A model generated the notes under the pieces. That model searched no databases, was not told the origin of the DNA, and saw only the letters and a list, made by a program, of their open reading frames with translations. Positions 62,537-64,000 of a stretch of DNA of 64,000 nt are shown here, piece by piece. The position numbers and the translations under genes were made by a program. The stretch spans positions 1 through 64,000 of the forward strand of contig NZ_JAGGKH010000003.1 of the NCBI RefSeq assembly GCF_017873565.1, read 5' to 3'. Every line of letters begins with the position of its first letter. Position 1 is the stretch's first letter. This DNA comes from Lederbergia galactosidilytica. GTDB lineage: Bacteria; Bacillota; Bacilli; Bacillales; Bacillaceae_C.

Positions 62537-62660
62537 AAAAGCAATCAGTCAAAATGTGGCGCGAAGACTTTATTTAAATTAGCGGGGGATAGGCTTCTTA
62601 TCTACAGACGAGTAGTTGGCTATGATGAAAGAATAATGATTTATAGAAAAACCAAAAGCA

Positions 62661-62703
62661 AAAGCATGCAATCTGATGGGGTAATCATCGGATTGCATGC
62701 TTT
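62661..62703. terminator. Bidirectional terminator between SDR and mgtC-like genes
   Basis: AAAGCATGCAATC.GATG/CATC.GATTGCATGCTTT stem, one mismatch, between convergent genes. Confidence 0.85.
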
Positions 62704-62734
62704 ATGAGGAAGAAATAAGTAAATTTGGACGGAT

Positions 62735-63406
62735 TTACTGAAAGGTAATGGCTGTGACACCATTCAATTTATATAGTAGTTGAGTAATTTGATTGTCTTC
62801 TAAATGAGTCTTAGATTGTATTTTTAGTTCTAATACATACTTAGTCGTATTATCAAGGTTTTCCATTCTAACTCGGTAATCTTTAATTGAAAATTTATGA
62901 AGGGTAAGATTTTCGATGATCATTTTGATGCTTTCTGTTGAAAGGCAATCAACTGATAATTGGTACGATTTAGGGATTGCAAATTTGAAGATGCGATTTA
63001 GTAATTCTAACCCAACGAGAATTAAGATGGTGCCGAAGATGCCTAGTGCATACATCCCAGCACCGATCGCCATACCAATCCCAGCTGTTGCCCAAATTCC
63101 AGCTGCTGTAGTTAATCCATAAATGGAACGGCGCTGGACAAGAATCATTCCGGCTCCTAAAAATCCAACACCACTTACAATTTGAGCGGCAACACGACTC
63201 GGATCAAGGCCAATCCCTTCTTCATGTAAAATGTCATTGAAAGCATACTTTGAAATAATCATCATGACAGCGCTTCCTAATGCGACCAAAAAATGAGTTC
63301 GTAATCCAGCTTCTTTGAATCTTTTTTCTCTCTCAAGCCCAACGATTGCTCCTAATACCCCCGCTACCAAAACACGGATAAAAAATTCAAAGTTGCCAAG
63401 AATCAT
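62735..63406 (-). CDS. MgtC/SapB family membrane protein
   Basis: A 223-residue protein with four to five N-terminal membrane segments (about 5-140) holding the family motif GAIVGLEREKRFKEAGLRTHFLVALGSA and QIVSGVGFLGAGMIL, and a C-terminal ACT-like cytoplasmic domain (about 145-223). MgtC proteins are linked to Mg2+ limitation and membrane potential; transport itself is doubtful. ATG 63406 is chosen because GGGGAGG precedes it. Confidence 0.92.
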   Translation of the reverse strand: MILGNFEFFIRVLVAGVLGAIVGLEREKRFKEAGLRTHFLVALGSAVMMIISKYAFNDILHEEGIGLDPSRVAAQIVSGVGFLGAGMILVQRRSIYGLTTAAGIWATAGIGMAIGAGMYALGIFGTILILVGLELLNRIFKFAIPKSYQLSVDCLSTESIKMIIENLTLHKFSIKDYRVRMENLDNTTKYVLELKIQSKTHLEDNQITQLLYKLNGVTAITFQ

Positions 63407-63593
63407 CGTTCCTCCCCTTTTCCGAAGTAGAATAATAAGAGAATAGAACAATGATAGCAAAATGATGTTTGTCTGAAAAGATGAATTACAAAATTGTTAA
63501 AAGGTCATTCCTAATTCCACATAAATATAAACTCGAATGTGAAGAAAGATTGACAAATGCTAGAATTGCCAGATTTCATAAGGGGTGAGAGCA

Positions 63594-63649
63594 TTGACTT
63601 CGATGGATATAGTGTTATAATGTAATTGATTCATTGATAATGATTTTCA
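63594..63649 (+). promoter_or_regulatory. Promoter and Fur box of the FecCD permease gene
   Basis: TTGACT at 63594-63599, 16 bases, TATAAT at 63616-63621. TGATAATGATTTTCA at 63635-63649 matches the Fur 7-1-7 consensus TGATAATNATTATCA with one mismatch. Iron-dependent repression is expected. Confidence 0.8.
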
Positions 63650-63687
63650 ATGAGAATAAAGAAAATTTGGCTGGATCGGAGTTTCCT

Positions 63688-64000
63688 ATGAAAACGTGGT
63701 ACTTGGTTGTCGCCTTAATTTTGGCGTCTTTTATTTCGTTATTTGTTGGGGTAAGTGATATCACACCTCAGGATCTGATAAATTTTCAATCAGAAGAAAC
63801 TCAAATATTTTTAATTAGTCGGGTACCAAGACTTGTTTCTATATTATTAGCTGGTGCCGGAATGAGTATTGCTGGTTTGATTATGCAACAATTGAGTCGA
63901 AATAAATTTGTTTCGCCAACAACGGCAGGCACATTAGATGCAACAAGACTAGGTATTCTTGTTTCAATGCTTCTATTTGCAAATGCCTCTACATTTGAGA
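63688..64000 (+). CDS. FecCD family siderophore ABC permease (YclN-like), partial
   Basis: The first 104 codons are present; the gene runs past the window end. The product has an N-terminal membrane segment, then SRVPRLVSILLAGAGMSIAG and the RNKFVSPTTAGTLDATRLG stretch typical of iron-siderophore permeases of the YclN type, which import petrobactin-like catecholates in B. subtilis. CGGAG precedes the ATG. The Fur box upstream fits iron uptake. Confidence 0.9.
   Translation, partial: MKTWYLVVALILASFISLFVGVSDITPQDLINFQSEETQIFLISRVPRLVSILLAGAGMSIAGLIMQQLSRNKFVSPTTAGTLDATRLGILVSMLLFANASTFE

Overview
The window is about 64 kb of low-GC DNA from an endospore-forming member of the Bacillaceae (Bacillus/Virgibacillus-like). 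Evidence: two complete nutrient-germinant receptor loci plus a fragment of a third, a SleL-type cortex hydrolase, LtaS, a BlaR1/BlaI system, GlpP antitermination, GGAGG-type ribosome binding sites and sigma-A and sigma-G type promoters. No rRNA, tRNA, CRISPR array, phage or intact insertion sequence was seen. The species cannot be named from this sequence alone.

0-14 kb: a YjzC-like small protein; a polar amino acid ABC importer; a compact operon of HAD phosphatase, SLAP-domain protein and low-molecular-weight protein tyrosine phosphatase; an aldo/keto reductase; a MATE exporter with a GNAT acetyltransferase; then an envelope-quality-control block of HtrA protease, two-component system and PrsA-like foldase, in which htrA and prsA share an upstream motif.

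14-30 kb: germinant receptor 1 (A and C subunits forward, B subunit convergent, plus a small two-TM protein that could be a D subunit), a membrane protein, a DUF3231 protein, an SDR, an MFS exporter, germinant receptor 2 (A-B-C operon), and a metal operon: HMA-domain protein, P1B-type ATPase with an unusual CPG motif, and a Crp/Fnr regulator. A perfect FNR-type box lies about 41.5 bp upstream of the inferred start of this operon.

30-46 kb: ltaS with an attenuator-like leader; a ring-cleaving dioxygenase divergent from a TetR gene; a YqeB-like protein; SleL; 5-oxoprolinase genes pxpB-pxpC-pxpA; uppP; a CNNM/CorC-type transporter with its ribosome binding site in a hairpin; and luxS, an NhaC-family transporter and an SDR, downstream of a complete SAM-I riboswitch with terminator. 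Next to the riboswitch is a cluster of six DnaA-box-like sequences and an orphan GerA N-terminal fragment.

46-57 kb: a mec/bla-like beta-lactam response island (MecA-like PBP, BlaI, BlaR1, PbpA/H-like PBP) with four BlaI-type operators that tie both PBPs to one sensor; a BCCT transporter; a MobA-like nucleotidyltransferase; and an xdhC gene whose 5' end is replaced by the 3' end of an opposing glutamine-rich gene, marking a rearrangement junction.

57-64 kb: the glycerol regulon glpD (with a leader terminator), glpP and glpK, separated by a structured intergenic repeat; an SDR; an MgtC-family protein; and the start of a Fur-box-controlled FecCD siderophore permease gene, cut by the window end.
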